Of a stretch of DNA of 64,000 nucleotides, positions 62,220-64,000 are shown piece by piece. Below the pieces are notes generated by a model. That model was not told the origin of the DNA and made no database searches. It saw only the letters and a program-made list of their open reading frames with translations. This DNA comes from CADEER01 sp965216585 (GTDB lineage Bacteria > Desulfobacterota > Binatia > HRBIN30 > CADEER01), in contig CBDCGC010000003.1 of assembly GCA_965216585.1 (NCBI GenBank), positions 186,001-250,000 of the forward strand, written 5' to 3'. Made by a program: the position numbers and the translations under genes. Numbering within the stretch: position 1 is the first letter of the stretch; each line of letters begins with the position of its first letter.

Positions 62220-63149
62220 TCACCCTCGACCGAAGAAGATCCGCATCGAAGCGCCGGCGTCGTTGATCGCCTCGCTGCCGGTCGGCACCACTCCCGCCAT
62301 CGATGCGAAACCGTGGATCATTCCGTCGTAACGCCGCGTGCGCACCGGCACGCCGCTCTCCATCAGCTTGTCGCCGTAGAGCTCCCCTTCGTCGCGCAGC
62401 GGGTCGTACTCAGCCGTGATGATATACGCCGTCGGCAGATCGGCGTGGCTTTCGGCGCTCAGCGGCGAGTTGTAGGGAGTCCGTTCGGCATCGGCGCCGA
62501 CGTAGTTTTGCCAGAACCAACGCATCGCCGCGGTGGTGAGAAAATACCCCTCGGCATTCTCGCGCATCGACGCCGTATCACAGCCGAGGTCCGTCGCCGG
62601 ATAGATCAGGAGCTGGAACGCCACCTTCGGTTCACCGCGGTCGCGTGCCATCAGCGAAACGGCGGCAGCGAGATTCCCGCCGGCGCTGTCGCCGGCAACG
62701 GCAATGCGCTTGGCGTCCACCCTCAATGTGTCGGCGCTGTCCGCCACCCAAGACAGCGCTGCGTAGCAATCCTCTGGTGCCGCCGGGAACGGGTTTTCAG
62801 GCGCCAATCGATAATCGACGGAGACGACCACACACCCCGACGATTTGGCCAGACGCCGGCACGTGTTGTCGTGCGTATCGATGTTGCCGATCACCCAACC
62901 ACCGCCGTGGAAGTACAGCGCCACCGGAATACCGCTCCTGTCGTTCGGCCGATAGACGCGCACCCTCAAAGGGCCACCCGGACCGGCAATCTCGCGATCG
63001 GAAACATCCGCGACGTCGACGATCTCACCGTCGAATGCACCCATCGCGTCGAAAGCCTCGCGCGCTTGCACCGGCGACATCTCCTCGAGTCGCAGCCCGC
63101 CAGCCTCAATTTGTTCGACCAAGGTCTTGACGCCAGGGTCCAAGGGCAT
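62220..63149 (-). CDS. HSL-family alpha/beta hydrolase (carboxylesterase)
   Basis: A 309-residue hormone-sensitive-lipase-type esterase. Oxyanion motif HGGGW (81-85), nucleophile GDSAGG with Ser155, Asp in ITAEYDPLRDEG and His in DGMIHGF near the C-terminus complete the triad. Bacterial members hydrolyse short to medium-chain esters and lactones. Sits between a P450 gene (50 bp upstream) and an acyl-CoA synthetase, suggesting release of an acid that the synthetase then activates. Confidence 0.94.
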   Translation of the reverse strand: MPLDPGVKTLVEQIEAGGLRLEEMSPVQAREAFDAMGAFDGEIVDVADVSDREIAGPGGPLRVRVYRPNDRSGIPVALYFHGGGWVIGNIDTHDNTCRRLAKSSGCVVVSVDYRLAPENPFPAAPEDCYAALSWVADSADTLRVDAKRIAVAGDSAGGNLAAAVSLMARDRGEPKVAFQLLIYPATDLGCDTASMRENAEGYFLTTAAMRWFWQNYVGADAERTPYNSPLSAESHADLPTAYIITAEYDPLRDEGELYGDKLMESGVPVRTRRYDGMIHGFASMAGVVPTGSEAINDAGASMRIFFGRG

Positions 63150-63199
63150 CCGCGTTTCCTCCCGTCAAATCGCCAACTTCTACGCCACCGTCTCGGCTG

Positions 63200-64000
63200 T
63201 CAACCGAAGGTAACCGGCAAGCGATCGGGCGAGCGAAACGCGACACCGACGATCTCACAGCTCTCGCCGTCGGCAATGCGAACGTCGGGCAGCCGGTCGA
63301 GGATGGCGTTGACTGCCGTTCGCGCTTCCAAACGAGCGAGGTGCGAGCCGGCGCAGTAGTGCTGGCCGAAACCGAAACCATAGTGATCGTCGTTGTTGCG
63401 CGACACGTCGAAGGTGTCGGGATCGGGGAATTTGCGTTCGTCTCGATTGGCCGAACCAACGACGGCCGAGACGATGACCCCCTCGGCGATCTCCGTGCCG
63501 GCAACCTGCGTCGTCACGGTCGTCTCGCGCGATACGAGCTGCACGGGGGACTCCCAGCGCAGCACTTCCTGGATGACATCGTCGACCATCGAGCGATCGC
63601 CGCGCACCCGATCGAGCAACTCGGGGTCGTGCAGCAGCACCCAGAGAACCGTACCGCTCAGGCGATAGGTCGTATCGGCGCCGGCTGGCAGCAGCAATCG
63701 CAAGAAGCTGAGGACCTCTTCCTCGCTCAAGCGGTGCCCATCGACTTCGGCATGGAGCAGCTTCGAAAGCAGGTCCTCTCCCGGGCGCTCTCGCCGTTCC
63801 TGCAACAAGGGAGTGAGATAGCCGACCATCCACTCCGAAGCCTCGAACCCCTTGGCCGGATTGTCGGCGATCGAAATCAGGTCGAGCGCCATGCGGTGAA
63901 ACGCCGTGTGGTCGTCGATGGGAACGCCAATGATATGAGCGATGACCCGCATCGGGAAAATGAACGTAAACTGCGGCACGAGATCGGCTCGCCCTTCGCC
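63200..64000 (-). CDS. Cytochrome P450, 5' part outside window
   Basis: The last 267 codons of a bacterial soluble cytochrome P450; the gene starts beyond the right edge. Visible: I-helix LLLPAGADTTYR (oxygen-activating Ala-Gly-x-Asp-Thr), K-helix EVLRWESP (ExxR), and the haem-binding loop FGFGQHYCAGSHLARLE with the cysteine ligand. Pattern close to CYP families that hydroxylate fatty acids, terpenes or steroids; the substrate is unknown. No ferredoxin gene next to it in the visible part. Confidence 0.95.
   Translation of the reverse strand, partial: GEGRADLVPQFTFIFPMRVIAHIIGVPIDDHTAFHRMALDLISIADNPAKGFEASEWMVGYLTPLLQERRERPGEDLLSKLLHAEVDGHRLSEEEVLSFLRLLLPAGADTTYRLSGTVLWVLLHDPELLDRVRGDRSMVDDVIQEVLRWESPVQLVSRETTVTTQVAGTEIAEGVIVSAVVGSANRDERKFPDPDTFDVSRNNDDHYGFGFGQHYCAGSHLARLEARTAVNAILDRLPDVRIADGESCEIVGVAFRSPDRLPVTFG

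Overview
The window is a dense, GC-rich bacterial chromosome segment. I infer an uncultured Deltaproteobacteria-like lineage such as Candidatus Binatota. The grounds are the mix of acyl-CoA, Rieske, phytanoyl-CoA-dioxygenase-like and amidohydrolase genes, and large secreted proteins with Thr/Pro linkers, dockerin-like EF-hand pairs and short Cys-rich modules. The lineage is an inference; no rRNA or phylogenetic marker was analysed. I saw no tRNA, rRNA or CRISPR array.

Left part (1-16.6 kb). A YihY/BrkB membrane protein is translationally coupled to metH, which runs off the left edge. An insertion zone follows (3.7-8.3 kb): a mosaic of repeat modules (A, B, C) in which the second A-B copy is split by two abutting insertion sequences, one ISNCY-like with a 9-bp target duplication and one IS3-family with a 3-bp duplication. 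Next come a Rieske/amidohydrolase/acetoacetate-decarboxylase-like operon and a divergent operon (SDR, beta-propeller lipoprotein, TMEM220-like protein, TonB receptor). A RES-Xre toxin-antitoxin pair closes this part.

Middle (16.6-46.8 kb). Here lie a site-2 protease, a carboxymuconolactone-decarboxylase-like protein, and a secreted copper type II monooxygenase-like protein with the full PHM/DBM ligand pattern. Fatty-acid activation and oxidation genes follow, then a DUF4212/sodium-solute symporter pair, an RND efflux pair, lutABC for lactate oxidation, and a purple acid phosphatase-like protein with a TPR partner. After these come a SlyD-like lipoprotein, an MFS transporter, a PhyH-family dioxygenase, a DUF4143 ATPase with a palindrome over its start, small enzymes, a phosphodiesterase-like lipoprotein, and a sphingosine-1-phosphate-lyase-like enzyme upstream of an APC permease.

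Right part (46.8-64 kb). Three very large secreted proteins (beta-propeller/beta-helix/TolB-like; heparinase-like; dockerin with Thr/Pro linker) surround a nitrosocyanin-like cupredoxin next to a dihaem cytochrome c. Then come two tandem paralogous HTH proteins, a Ca2+/Na+ antiporter, a FATP-type acyl-CoA synthetase, an HSL-family hydrolase and a cytochrome P450 cut by the right edge.

Overall the region suggests an aerobic heterotroph oxidising lipids, lactate and perhaps steroid- or terpenoid-like or aromatic substrates, with an elaborate secreted proteome. Very many neighbouring genes overlap by 1-4 bases (TGATG or ATGA), so translational coupling is the normal layout here.
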